Below, in pieces: positions 36,057-48,423 of a stretch of 64,000 nucleotides of DNA. The stretch's first letter is position 1; each line of letters starts with the position of its first letter. The translations under genes were made by a program, and so were the position numbers. The notes below the pieces were generated by a model. That model was not told the origin of the DNA and searched no databases. It was given only the letters and a program-made list of their open reading frames with translations. The stretch comes from Sipunculus nudus (lineage: Eukaryota; Annelida; Sipuncula; Golfingiida; Sipunculidae): positions 25,209,400 to 25,273,399 of the forward strand of contig CM049322.1 in NCBI GenBank assembly GCA_026874595.1. Reading direction: 5' to 3'.

Positions 36057-37350
36057 TGTCAGCCAAACAGAGGCCAGTATCATGTATGTCAGCCACAAAG
36101 GGGCCAGTATCAGGTGTCATGGTCAGTCACACAGAGGCCAGTATCAGGTGTCAAGGTCAGTCACACAGAGGCCAGTATCAGGTAGGTCACTGTCAGCCAC
36201 ACAGAGGCCAGTATCATGTATGTCAGGCACACAGGCCAGTATCAGGTGTCACGGTCAGTCACACAGAGGCCAGTATCAGGTGTCACGGTCAGTCACACAT
36301 GGGCCAGTATCAGGTACGTTACTGTCAGCCACACAGAGGCCAGGATCATGTATGTCAGGCGCACAGGCCAGTATCAGGTGTGTCACTGACAGTCACACAG
36401 AGGCCAGTATCATGTATGTCCCTCACACAGAGGCCAGTATCATGTATGTCAGCCACACAGAGGCCAGTATCATGTATGTCAACCAGACAGGGGCCAGTAT
36501 CATGTGTGTCAACCAGACAGGGGCCAGTATCAGGTGTCACGGTCAGTCACACAGAGGCCAGTATCAGGTGTGTCACAGTCAGCCACACAGAGGCCAGTAT
36601 CATGTATGTCCCTCACACAGAGGCCAGTATCATGTATGTCAGCCACACAGAGGCCAGTATCATGTATGTCAACCAGACAGGGGCCAGTATCATGTGTGTC
36701 AACCAGACAGGGGCCAGTATCAGGTGTCACGGTCAGTCACACAGAGGCCAGTATCAGGTGTGTCACAGTCAGCCACACAGAGGCCAGTATCATGTATGTC
36801 CCTCACACAGAGGCCAGTATCATGTATGTCCCTCACACACAGGCAAGTATCATGTATGTCAGCCACACAGAGGCCAGTATCATGTATTTCAGACACACAG
36901 AGGCCAGTATCATGTATGTCAACCAGACAGGGTCCAGTATCAGGTGTCACAGTCAGTCACACAGAGGTGAGTTTCGGGTGTCACAGTCAGTCACACTGAG
37001 ACCAGTATCAGGTGTGTCACTGTCAGTCACACAGAGGCCAGTATCATGTATGTCAGTCACACAGGGGCCAGTATCATGTATGTCAGGCACACAGGCCAGT
37101 ATCAGGTGTTTCAGTCACACAGGGCCTGTATCAGGTATGTCAGGCACACAGGCCAGTATCAAAGTGTGTCACTGACAGTAACACAGAGGCCAGTATCATT
37201 TATGTCAGCCAAACAGAGGCCAGTATTAGGTGTGTCAGTCACACAGGGCCTGTATCAGGTATGTCAGTAACACAGAGGCAAGTATCAGGTGTTTCAGCCA
37301 CACAGATGCAAATATCAGGTATGTCAGCCACACAGAGGCCAGTATCAGCC
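36057..37350. repeat. 30/36-bp tandem array, right block
   Basis: Same family as 34830-35658. A compound block marked by CATGTATGTCCCTCACAC recurs at 36411, 36601 and 36791, a 190-bp higher-order period; 190 is not a multiple of three, so frames shift. Long plus-strand frames (35984-36970, 36082-36999, 36504-37175) and shorter minus ones are repeat translations and overlap one another in different frames. Confidence 0.93.
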
Positions 37351-37761
37351 ACCCAATTAAGTTTTTAACACCATTGAACCTACAAATCTTAAATTTATCA
37401 TACAGTGAAATGTCCCAGTTAGAAATTCTCCTACCAAATCCAAAAGTAAGTCACTGCAAATTTGTTCCTTTGAGAAATTAAGCTGAAATCTCAATTTTTT
37501 ATTAAAAAAATAACCTGTAGTAACCATGTAGGGCTGCCTTTTATATAAAAAACAGGTTATTTTGTTCATTTTTAGCATATATGGTCCTTAATTTATATTT
37601 TCTGTGCACATGCCAGCAATTAGTTCAATATTTCATTATTTGTGAGAGCTATTGACCAGAACATAATTTACCTTAAAATTTGGAAAGATATTCACTCACT
37701 AAACATGGAGAGAGTCACCGCTAGAAAGCCTAATCCAAGCATGTAACTATATTTAATTGTA
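37351..37761 (+). mobile_element. H1 Helitron-like fragment
   Basis: An internal H1 segment starting at the ACCATTGAACCTACAAATC block and running to TAACTATATTTAATTGTA, where the next element begins. Compare 7930-8320. No coding. Confidence 0.55.
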
Positions 37762-39300
37762 TCCAATGACAAACTCGGGGATACTATGGTTTTAGCACGG
37801 TCCAGCCACCACCACTGATAAATATTGTCTGTGCGATAACTCAAAAAAATATTTCAAGGATTTTTACCAAACATGACATGTTTATAGATATGGGTGAGAG
37901 GATGAGGCCCATTAAATATGGGGTCATGACCTTACTGGGAAAGTGACCTTGACCTTGACATGGATAGTGACCTTGACCTTGAATAGTTCAGTTTTTGATG
38001 ATATCACACAAATTCTTAAATATCACAAGAAAGCTTGTACTGATTGATCCAAAAATCAAATTGACCAAAGACCTTGTATAGTGTTGTCATGTACCGGAAA
38101 CTGGTAGCACCACTTATTATTCTTTATTTGTTTTCATCCCTTTTAATAGCCCTATCCTTGCTAATTGACAATTCTATGAGCATTAAAAGTAAAAAAAAAA
38201 CTAACAGAGGGATTTCTTTCATATTATGCATATGCATAGGGTTAGGGGATGAGGCATATTAAAATTTTTGTCATGACCTTTATAATTAGTTAGGCTTGAC
38301 CTTGAATATTTCCATATTTGGCGAAAATCACAAAATCTTAAACATCTCAAGAAAGGTTGCATGGAGTTGGCTGAAGATCTTGGATAGCTTTGTCTTCTGT
38401 GATAGACAGGTGGCGCCACCTATTGTCCTTTTCTTGTTTTCGTACCTTTTAATACCCCCATAATTGCCACTTGACATTACTGAGAACATGGTAAGTCTCT
38501 TACATATTTCTTTCACATTCTATGGACATGCATAGAAATGAGTTAAAGGATGAGGTCTGTTTAGATAAGGGTCATGACTGATACTATATGAGAGTGGCCT
38601 TGACCTTGAATATTTCTATATTTGGTTAGAAACAAACAAAAAGATTGTTTCTCAAGTGGATAGATATATATCTGTCTGAAAGTCAAAATGAAAGATTTCA
38701 GATGATAAGTTGTCAAAAGAGATTGAAAACCTGTGGTCAAATTGCCCATATATAGGACTTTTGACTTTTGAAGTACCCTGTCTTTTTTCTTCAAATGTGA
38801 CACAGATTATTTCCTCCAAGATCTCACACATGTTCGAAGACTTGTGACCTTGACCATGCTTTTCAAGGTCAAATCTGTAGAAACAGGATTTTTGGTAACC
38901 CCATAACCTTTGAAGTACTGCATCTTTTTCCTTCAAATTTGATACACAAAATATCTTGATTTTCAAGGTCAAACCTGAAGTAACAAAGGATTTTTGTGAG
39001 CCCCATAAATTTTGAATACTCTGATTTGCTTCAGTTACTTGCGAGGTTAAAATTTCATGATTTTCACTTTTCATTGTTTTGCTAGGGTTCAATATTTGCA
39101 ATCTCACCTTACAAAAGACCTAACCATTATTATATTTATTATTTATATCCAATAATAAGTATGCAACATCTTAACAATTACACAGAGACCTTGGAATATG
39201 GAAGTTATTATTCCTTACTTGCAGATGTTTTGAAAGATCTTATATCATTTTTAATATAGCAATCTTTGAATTCAAGATATATTATTGTTCATTATACCAT
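37762..39300 (+). mobile_element. Non-autonomous Helitron-like element (H3-related), 3' end unclear
   Basis: It begins TCCAATGACAAACTCGGGG at 37762 after A, then GGATACTATGG shared with 43099 onwards. TGACCTTGACCTTGA-type repeats lie near 37942-37980. GGTGGCGCCACC is at 38409-38420. No terminal hairpin plus CTAG was found, so the right end is undefined; sequence from about 38650 to 39300 is diverged. Frames at 38074-39107 have no domains. Confidence 0.45.
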
Positions 39301-40516
39301 TCTTTTTAGCTCAGCTGACTTTAAGTCAACTGAGCTATATCACTGGTCCTTTGTCCAACAGTCTGTACACTTAACTGGCAATGTTTTGAAACCATTGGAC
39401 CTGAGAATCCGAAATTCAGTATATAGTTAGATGTCCCCATAATCTCCTACTATACCTAAAATTGGAACACTGCAACTTCATTCTTTTGAGATATAAAGGA
39501 TAAACCTCAATTTTCCATTTAAAATCCAATGTCACACTTCAAGACTGCCTAATATCAAAAACACTAATCTGTTTTTAATTATATTTAATACAAATATTCC
39601 TCTTTATATTTACTATGTACATACCAGAAATTAGAACTGTTTTGAACAAAGTTTTGGGGATACTATGTTTTTGACCGGGTTCCGCCGCCGCCACGTTCGT
39701 TTCTGGAATAAAACTCTGAGACCACTGGACAGATTTTTCCAAAACTTTGCATGTTTATCGGGTCACATATGAACTGGTGCCAAAATATTTTGTGTTGACC
39801 TTTGACCTTTCCTGTCTCCAGTGTGTCCATCTGAGCGTCTGTTTTGACACATTAACCAACATATCTTCGGACTTGTTTGACCAATCAGGAAAATAATTTT
39901 GCACAAATGTGGCCCTTGGATAGCTTTATAACATACATAGAAAATGGTGGCACCACCTGCAACCATTTTTGCACAGGGTTCATCTGTTCATCTGCCTTGG
40001 GATAAAATCACTCATATCTCTGCAGTGAATGGACTTATCCACCTGACATTTTGCATGTGTATTCATCCTGGATAGCTTTCTTGATTTTATGACAGGTGGC
40101 GCCACCCACATTCACATTCAGGCTGCAGACTTCCAGGCTTATATAAGGACTGGTTTGACGCATCATCCTGAAATTTTGCAAGTGTAAAGATCTGACATAG
40201 CTCTTTATCATATGCAAACTCTTGGCTCCACCTGCAACCATTTTTGCACAGCGTCTGTCTGTTTGTGTGCTGTGGAATAAAATCACTCATATTTTGAAAG
40301 TGGTTTGACTTATCTGCCTAAAATTTTGCATGTATAGCTTTCTCGATTTTGTGGCAGGTGGGCCACCTACTTTCACGTTCAGGCTGCAAACATCTAGGAT
40401 TATATCTCAGGACTGGTTTGACTTATCTGCCTAAAATTTTACAATTGTATACAACTTGGATAACTTTCTGGATTTTGTGGCAGGTGGCGACACCTACATA
40501 CACATTTTGGCTGCAG

Positions 40517-40524
40517 ACATCCAT
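40517..40524. repeat. 8-bp target-site duplication, left
   Basis: ACATCCAT, identical to 42432-42439. Confidence 0.85.
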
Positions 40525-42431
40525 AGAGCCAATGATTTTCCGTGATCGCGGAAAACGGACGGAATTCACGGAAAACGCATTTTGAAACGGAATTTGCAAC
40601 TTGACACGGAGTCTGGGTAACCTGGAAAAAATTTAGAATTTTCTTCACTAAGTCACATGATATCGGCATTTCCCATTCCTCAGAGCTTTCAGAAATCCAG
40701 AATCGTTTAATATCAGTTTTCAATGGTGACCTGCACCACGTTTACTGTCAAATAGAGGCCCCTGCGTTGGCTATCAAACATCGTAGCTCGCAAGACTGTA
40801 TGTAGTGTCCCATGGCTTAACATAACTGGTGTCAGGTGTGACCCGCGAGTCGACCCTAAAACATGCAATGTGCCTGACCTTTAGGCTTATTAATATTCAG
40901 ACACACGACCCCTAACGATTCAGGGGAATCCCATGCTTTCAAACGGCAATGCCCAGAACGCAGTGCGCCCAACTTTGTAATGCATGCAAAATGTCAAGGG
41001 TCTGCCTTTTTGGGAAAATAATCACGCTGAATGCAAACTTTGTCCAGTTTAATCAAAACTAAAGTGGTATTTTAACTCATCTATACGCTCACGTTATAAC
41101 TGGTCAAAAGGAAATGCACGGGGGGGCATTCTTCAAAGCCTTCACGATGAAGAAAGCGATGGAGTCACGTGAACTTTTGTCAAAAATAGGAGTAGGTACT
41201 TTGCATAATTTTTGCGTTGACCTTAATTAATATGCCCAAGAACAAGCTGTCCCCGTTTCCTTGACAGCGCATTCACTTGTGCTTGTTTACAAAGTTAGCT
41301 CGCTTGTGTATCATATCACCGCGCGCAGTGAATCTCTTATATGCCCGCGCTTGACATGTCACGGAGGAACGCCAGTTCTTGCGAAATCGTATTTAATTGA
41401 ATGAAACCTGGGTTTTGTTTACTTTGCAACAATTTTTATATAACTTAATTCGACAGAACAATGTCGTGCCCTTGTAAGTTAATATACTTTGACAGTTATA
41501 AACAGTCAATGAGATCGTTGATCGTGAAGTTTTATGATTCAGATTGGGAACGGTGTAAATGCAAATGTACAATAAAGATAGACAGAAGCCTTAAATTATG
41601 AGAGTAAATATAAAAAAGAATTATGTTGTTTTATTTTTTTTCTATGGTTATTTTATTTTACTTTACACACAACTTGTTAGAAGATGTGCCACCACAAATT
41701 TCATTATGAACTGGCCAGTGCTGAGAGTGTTATCATGTACATGTGTACAGCTGAGCACTCCAGCCTCTTATCAGCCCTTGTTGACAGCATGTCATTTATT
41801 ATCCTTGGCTGGGGGACTACTTGCTGATTTATGGAACAGGTTTAACATGTGCAGGAATGCACCGACACCTAATAATTACTGTTGTAATAATTAATTTTAT
41901 AAATGTTACCTGTTAATTCAGAGGGTAAGAATTGGAAAACTAAATTAGCATGAGCAGTTCTGAATACACTAAACAGTAGGGCCTAACTTGAATATCACAT
42001 TCTTGTCATAATGTAACAATGTCACATTAAAAGATTAAATATGAACTGTTTTTTCCTTCTTTATTTTTAATAAGAATAATGAATGATCAGACTACACAAT
42101 AATTGTTCCTGTTACAGTCTCATCTAAGGTACTGGTAATAAAATCTGCATTTGGCTTGAACTGGATTTTTAGCAATGAATGAAATTTACGTACACAACGT
42201 TTTCCCATTCCATTAGATCTGTACACAGTAGTGTAAAAATGTACATTACAAGTTACATAAAGACTTGACATATTTATATCTTTTTATATGATTTATAAAC
42301 AGTAAAATAAACTATCTTGTCAGCAAAAATAATGGATCTTGCTCCCAGGAATACGAAACGGAATTGAAACGGAATTTGGTGATGATTGAAACGGAAAAGC
42401 CATGTTTTTGAAACGGAAAATCATTGGCTCT
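40525..42431. mobile_element. 1,907-bp hAT-like TIR transposon with 8-bp duplication
   Basis: Left end AGAGCCAATGATTTTCCGT and right end its exact inverse (42413-42431) form 19-bp TIRs. ACATCCAT flanks both sides (40517-40524, 42432-42439), and deleting one copy restores the H2 sequence GCAGACATCCATGCTA. Sub-terminal regions carry many ACGGAA motifs (40540-40600 and 42350-42420). An 8-bp duplication suggests hAT, though P or Merlin groups are also possible. No transposase recognised; the 98-residue frame at 41598-41894 has a hydrophobic start but no known domain. Non-autonomous. Confidence 0.85.
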
Positions 42432-42439
42432 ACATCCAT
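42432..42439. repeat. 8-bp target-site duplication, right
   Basis: ACATCCAT, identical to 40517-40524. Confidence 0.85.
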
Positions 42440-43098
42440 GCTATTATGCAACACACCTCGCTCTATTTCCCCTTGCCACTCAATCCATGCCTCACTTCAC
42501 CTGTTCCACTCTGGTTTTGGCAGATACACGTAGTCCCTTGTCGACTACCCATATTCTAGTTTCATTAAGTTATGGGCCCAAACATAATGCACTTTGTAAA
42601 AAATCAGGAAAAATATTTACTCACTTAACTTGAAAAATGTGAGACTTTTCTCAGGGACACAACTTGATTTAATCAAGATTCAATTGTATACCCAAAATTA
42701 GATCTGAATTTTGCAAATTGTTTAAGTTATAAGCATAAATATAAGATCAGTACCTTTAATTTTACTCAAATTTGGCCATGGCATTTTTTCCTGTAAGCAC
42801 TGTTGATTTTATTTTTATATCATGCACACATAAGGATTTCAGCTTCTACATTCTGAAATTTGAAAGGAATTGGCCAAAAAATGTAGCCTTTGTAAAAGTT
42901 ATTATGAGACCATGTCATACTTACACCTGGGCTATACTGAAGCCCCTCTCCTGTCACCTGTGTGTCACCCTTGTTGATCTTCCAGGCTAATTTACACACT
43001 AACGCTCTTGGCTGGCCAGAGCTTGCCACAGGTGTCCAACCCCCCTCCTCTAGTAGTTTGTTTTGCCAACAACATAACAACAATGAAATAATTGTAAC

Positions 43099-44849
43099 TC
43101 CAGACAAAGTCGGGATACTATGGTTTCACGCGGTCCCGCCGCCGCTGCCGCCGCAGAGTTGTGAGCGGGATAACTCAAAAAATATTTCACTGATCTTTTT
43201 CAAACTTTACATTTGTATAGATATAGGTAAGGGGACGAAGCCTATTTAAAATGGGGTCATGACCTTTGCTTGGAGAGTGACCTTGACCTTGAATAGGTCC
43301 ATTTTTGCTGAAAATAATACAAATTCTTAAATATCTCAAGTTAGCTTGCATGGACTGGTCCAAAAATCAAGGTGACCAAAGATCTTGGATAGCCTTGTGA
43401 TATACCAGAAACTGGTGGCGCCACCTATTATCCTTTTCTTGTTTTTATGCATTTTAATACCCCCATAATTGCCACTTGACAGTACTGTAAGCATTATAAG
43501 TCGAAAACTAATGGACAGATTTCTTTCATATTATGCACATGTAGAGAGATGGGTTATGGGATGAGGTCTATTTACATTTGGGTCATGACCTTTACCATGA
43601 GAGTGGCCTTGGCCTTTAATATGTCCATATTTGGTGAAAACCACACACCTCTTATGATATCTCCAGTGTTGATAGCCATATGGATTTCAAATGTGACTTA
43701 TGTATGGCCCACCACTAAAGTAAGAACCCTACAGGTTCTAGGGTCATGAGGTCAAAGGTCAAGGTCACTAGACTCGCATCTTAAAAGATACTGTGGATGC
43801 ATTTTAAGCCAAACTTTCATTCCAGGTCTTCCATCTTGAATATATAGCTCACTTGCCAATAGTGGATGATCCATATCAATTTTGGGGTCACAAGGTCAAA
43901 GGTCAAGGCCACAGGAGCTATCTGTCAAAAAATTAGTTTCTGGATGAAAATTCCTGCTTTTATTGATGTATTGATTTCAAACTTGACTTATATATGTCCC
44001 ATTGAAAACACAAGACTCCAATTGATTTTTGGGTCATGAGGTCAAAGGTCAAGGTCACAGGACACAATTTTAAAAAGATTGTGGATGCATTTTCAGCCAA
44101 ACATTTCATCTCAGACCTTTCATCTTGCACATATAGTTCATCTGCCAATAGAGGAAGACCCCTATCAATTTTGAGGTCACAAGGTCAAAGGTGAAGGTCA
44201 CAGGAGCCATCTGTCCAAAAATTAGTTTCTGGATGATAATTCCTGCTTTTATTGATGTATGGATTTCAAACTTGACTTGTATATGACCCATTGGAAAAGC
44301 AAGACCCGAATTGATTTTGGGGTCAAAGGTCAAGGTCACAGGACACATCTTTAAAAAGACTGTGGATGCACGGGATACTATGGTTTCATGACGGTCCCGC
44401 CACAGAAAAATCTTGTGAGCAAGATAACTCAAAAAAATTTCACGGATCTTTATCAAACTTTACATATGTATAGATATACGTAAGAGGACGAAGCCTTTTT
44501 ATAATGGGGTCATGACCTGTGCTAAGAGAGTGACCTTGACCTTGAATAGGTCCATTTCTGCTGAAAATTACACAAACTCTTAAATATCTCATTCTCAAGA
44601 TCGTTTGCATGGATTGGTCCCAAAATCAAGGAGACAAAAGATCTTGGATAGCCTTGTGATGTGCCAAAAGGTCAAGGTCACAGGACCAACATCTTCAAAA
44701 AGATTGTGGATTGATAGATGGAAGAAACAAAAATTGCTTGCCAAGTGTCAGGATATGCTGCTAAAAATGGGGGCCTATATTCTTAAAGGGGGGGGGGGGC
44801 GTACTATGTCTGGGGATACTCTGGCACCTGCGGTGCCAGATATGTCAAG
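43099..44849 (+). mobile_element. Non-autonomous Helitron, family H3, full-length copy
   Basis: It starts TCCAGACAAAGTCGGG at 43099, has a GC-rich CCGCCGCCGCTGCC block, GGTGGCGCCACC at 43414-43425, and AGGTCA/TGACCT repeats near 43273, 43748, 43896, 44039, 44180, 44325 and 44530. The 3' hairpin is GGCACC/GGTGCC with loop TGC (44823-44837). The end reads CAAG at 44846-44849 where CTAG is expected. A G run sits at about 44788-44799. Short frames within have no domain. Confidence 0.65.
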
Positions 44850-44854
44850 TTTTT

Positions 44855-47469
44855 TAGCTCAGCTGACTATAAGTCATCTGAGCTATAGTCGTGGTCCATT
44901 GTCCCTCGTCCGTCCGTCTGTCTTGCCGTCCGTCCGTCCGTAGATGTGGCAGGTTTTGAAAACGTAAGACCTAGGAATCCAAAATTTGGCATAATGTTAG
45001 ATGTCCCAAAGATCTCCTACCAAGCCGAAAACTGGGTCTTTGTGACTTCGTTCCTTTGAGAAATTAAGGAAAAACCTCAATTTTTTATTAAAAACTATTT
45101 TCACACTTCAGGACTGCCTTATATCAAAACTACTCATCTGTTTTTCCTCATATTTACCATAAATATTTCCTCATATAGTTCCTATGTACATGCCAGAAAT
45201 TATGTCTGTATTATATAATTTAAAAAAGTTATGGGCCCAAACATAATGCATTTTGTAAAAAATCAGGAAAGATATTTGATCACTTAACACAAAACATGTT
45301 AAAGCTATGGACTTTTTTCCAGTAATATAACTTTAATTAATCAAAATTAAATTGTATACCCAAAATTAGATGAAAATCTTTTAAATATTTTGAAATATTA
45401 ACAAAAATAAAAAAATTGGTACCTTAAATTTTGCCCAGGTTTGACCATGGCACGTTTTTTTCCTGTAAGTACTGTGGATTTAATTTTCACAGCATGTTTT
45501 TGTTAGCATTTTGTCTGTTAACACCAAAAATTTGAAACCAGTTGATCAAAAACTGTAGATTTTACCACCATGTAACATATTGTTTACATCAGGCTAGTGT
45601 TATGCAGTTTGCAAGAGCTCAGCTCCCCAGCTTCAGCTCTCAGTTTCTAAAATTTGGCATACAATTAGATGTCTCTGAAATCCCCTACCATGCCAAGAAT
45701 TTGGTCACTAGAACTTAATACCTTCGAGATATTAATTAAAAACTTCTTTTTTCCATTAAAAACCCATTGTTACACTTCAAGACTGCCTAATATCGAAACC
45801 ACTGATCTGACTTTAATCATATATAATATACATATTTTTCTATACATTCTCTATACACATGCCAGAAATGATGTCAGTATTGCGTAATTGTTCTAAGTTA
45901 TGGGCCCAAACATAATGCACTTTGTAAAAATCAAGATATATTTACTCTCTTAACAAGAGGATTGCTGAAGCTAGAGATTTTTTGTCAGGGGTGTAACATT
46001 TCTTTATCAAGATTCAATTGAATATCCAAAATTAGTTCTGAATTTTTCAAATTTTATAAGTTATTAGTATAAATATAAAATTAGTACCTTAAATTTTGCC
46101 AAACTTTGACCATGGCACGTTTGTTTCCTGTGAGCACTTTTGATATAATTTTCATATCATGCACACATAAGGATTTCAGCTTTTTTAGTTCAGAAAGCTG
46201 AAAGAAATTGGCCAAAAATGGTAGTTTTTATTAACGTTTTTATGAGACCATGTCACTGATGTCAGACCTTAGCTCTCCCCAGCCCCCAGCTCTTGAGTAA
46301 CCTGTATGTTGACCTTTCATCAAATTATGCACGCTTGACAGGAGGCATACACTGGGGCAGCCAGGCAGCTTATGGCCAGCCCCAGTTGATCCAGGTGTCC
46401 AACCCAACTCATCTAGTAGTTTTAACTAACAACATAACAATAAACAATAAATTAATAAATTTTTATTGGTTTTTAATAACAAATTAAAGAAAAATGGAAA
46501 AGGAATTTATTAGTTTATGATAACAGGAAATTAACTTGCAGTTACTGATGATATTAGTATCTTGTATCAATTGATAAAATTTCATGTATTCCAAATAACA
46601 CCATGCAGTCACCTATGGTATTTTTCAGTTCAATTTTAATGATAAAAAAATAAATCATATTTTTCATTACTAATCATTAGGGATCATATGAAGGAAATTT
46701 ATGATAGACAAAGATGCAGTTGATAATATTAATCTAGATTCCTGCTGTGTCTAGTGTGAACATTGATGTGAAATTAGTCCAAAATGAATATATTACATTT
46801 TTTTTTAATATGAATAAAAGCCATAAAACCAGGTACTTATGATCATTATTTAAATGTGTGAATTTTGTATATTCTGGATTCTCAACATTATTGTTTGGTG
46901 AAAACTGAATAAATACCAGACATGGTGCGAATACTTTGCAAATGTATTTGAATACGAATATCAATATGTACTCCATTATAAAATTTCTTGCATAAGAATG
47001 GGAATTCAGGTAAAATGAAAGTATTTGAATACCAGTGCAGATACTTTCAAAATGTATTCATGAATGCATTCATGAATATATTCTTTGATATTATTTTAAT
47101 AATCATTTCAGTTGTATTTTATTTTAAAAAATCATATGATTCTCTTATTTTTAATAAAAATTATATTTGGGACAATTTGTAATTATTTTTAATAAATAGT
47201 TAAACTCTTATATTATATGTTCTGCTTATAAGTTATATGGCCAAGTCAAAATCTTTGTGACAATAGCACTCCATCAGTTAATAAAATAAATGAAATCAAT
47301 CCTCTTCCCTGTCTCCAAAGATACTATCAAAATCATACATAAGCTAAACACTCACAACTCATAATACAGCTTATATTTATTTCCACACAAAACAAGCATG
47401 TGCCTCATTTCTAAATCATATTTTTTTATCATATATAACAGCTGAGCGCCGTGACCCATGGGTCCCTTG
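44855..47469 (+). mobile_element. Helitron-like element, family H1, copy B
   Basis: An uninterrupted 2.6-kb copy and the best reference for the family: 5' hairpin 44855-44888, two diverged internal units (about 44940-45600 and 45650-46240), a tail of AT-rich sequence, and a 3' terminus with CAGCTGAGCGCC and GACCCATGGGTC at 47451-47462, then CCTTG. Its start abuts the end of the H3 element. Open frames at 45669-45887, 46293-46487, 46734-46976 and 46988-47182 are in repeat and unrecognised. Confidence 0.65.
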
Positions 47470-47496
47470 TTTTGTTTATAATATTCTGAGGCGGTC

Positions 47497-47650
47497 AGCC
47501 CCCATCCAGGATGAGCGCTCCATAGGCTTAATGGGAAGGCTTTGCTCCACAGTCATGTATAACTCACACACGAGTGCGTCTTTGGGGAGGATTATACACC
47601 CAGGACCTGCAGGTGAGGTAGACACCAGGCCTGGCTGACACAAGGATACA
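47497..47650 (+). mobile_element. Diverged SINE core, related to the SINE at 13820-14210
   Basis: Shares GGCTTAATGGGAAGG and, in order, a CTCACA-ACGAGTG block, a TTTGGGG block, a CCCAGG block and a CACC-GGCCTGG block with the minus-strand reading of 13900-14110. The tRNA-like head is missing, so it is truncated at its 5' side. Confidence 0.6.
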
Positions 47651-48229
47651 AAAATAATATGACTGAAAGTGAGTGCTACCACCCTGTCATGTAGTCCCAA
47701 ACTGAAATAGAACTCTGCAGATGTACATACTTAGAATTTGGCGATTACGAAAAAACTTGTAAAACTTGCATATCCGGGAAACCGGTTAAAACGGTCCAAA
47801 TGACTGAAATCGCAAGTAAAAGGGCTTTGGGTCTAGAAGTAAGGTTGTTCACAAGGATCGAGTTCCGCTCTCGAATGGCATGGCTGGGTCTCCGCTGCTG
47901 GGATTGGTGGAGGGAATGCAGGTTGCTTCTGGCTTTGTGGCTGTGGATGCTGTAGCTTTCTAACAAGGACAACGGCCCAGGAGAGATGATGGTGCCCTCT
48001 ACGGCTCCCTGCTTGGCTTGGCGTGGCACTGCGACTAATGGCTAAGAGAACATGCTTAAGGAGCGCACAGGGCTGAGTTCTTTACCGCAGCAACCTGTAG
48101 CTGCTCGATGAGCGTATACTTCTTTTGGCTTGGGACATACTTAGAATAAGAATAAGATAAAAGAGCATAAAAAATGGAGGTTACCTCCACACAAAAAAAA
48201 AAAAAAAACTGCTTACCGGTACAATGCTT
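47651..48229. other. Unrecognised stretch between SINE core and H1 tail
   Basis: A minus-strand frame at 47745-48029 (94 residues) looks fairly protein-like but has no recognised domain. An A run at 48195-48209 precedes ACTGCTTACCGG. No gene is called. Confidence 0.3.
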
Positions 48230-48423
48230 TGGTTTCAACATTAGAAAACATATGGTCAGATCACAAAATATTATTTGGAACAATTTCTTTAATCATATGA
48301 TTTCAAATCAACAAACCATAGCCTATGTTACCACTTCCACTCAGACTTTATCTCCAATTGATATTATTTTAGATTTTTACCTTCAAGGTCAACTTCAGCC
48401 GAGCACAAAGACCCATGAGTCCA

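Larger units (their letters stand above)
39643..42559 (+). mobile_element. H2 Helitron interrupting H1 copy G
   Basis: The right end is canonical: hairpin GTAGTC...GACTAC around 42531-42548, then CTAG at 42556-42559 and T. The left end is decayed, near TGAACAAAGTTTTGGGG at 39643. H1 sequence on the two sides joins sensibly at AGAAATTAG...AAGTTATGGGCCC. Two diverged 280-bp-type units (40000-40520) include GGTGGCGCCACC at 40095-40106. It is itself split at 40525-42431 by a TIR element. Confidence 0.6.
39307..48423 (+). mobile_element. H1 Helitron-like element, copy G (multiply interrupted)
   Basis: 5' hairpin at 39307-39340. Family sequence runs to about 39640, resumes at 42560 (AAGTTATGGGCCCAAAC at about 42567) to 43098, and a tail comparable to 14600-14720 appears at 48250-48390, ending with CAGCCGAGC plus GACCCATGAGTC near 48423. 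The gaps are filled by an H2 Helitron (with a hAT-like element inside it), an H3 Helitron, H1 copy B and SINE-related sequence. Assigning the last tail to this same copy is inference. Confidence 0.45.

Noticed and set aside
35984-37175. Three overlapping plus-strand frames of 223-328 residues
   Set aside because: They are the same 30/36-bp repeat read in different frames; the 190-bp higher-order period shifts the frame. Part also runs through a SINE.
41598-41894. A 98-residue membrane-like protein in the hAT-like element
   Set aside because: Hydrophobic start arises from a T-rich run; no transposase motif and no upstream or downstream coding continuity.
44855-47469. A retrovirus or LTR element explaining the repeated 2.6-kb unit
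   Set aside because: No long terminal repeats, primer binding site, or gag/pol coding; the ends fit a Helitron-like structure better.
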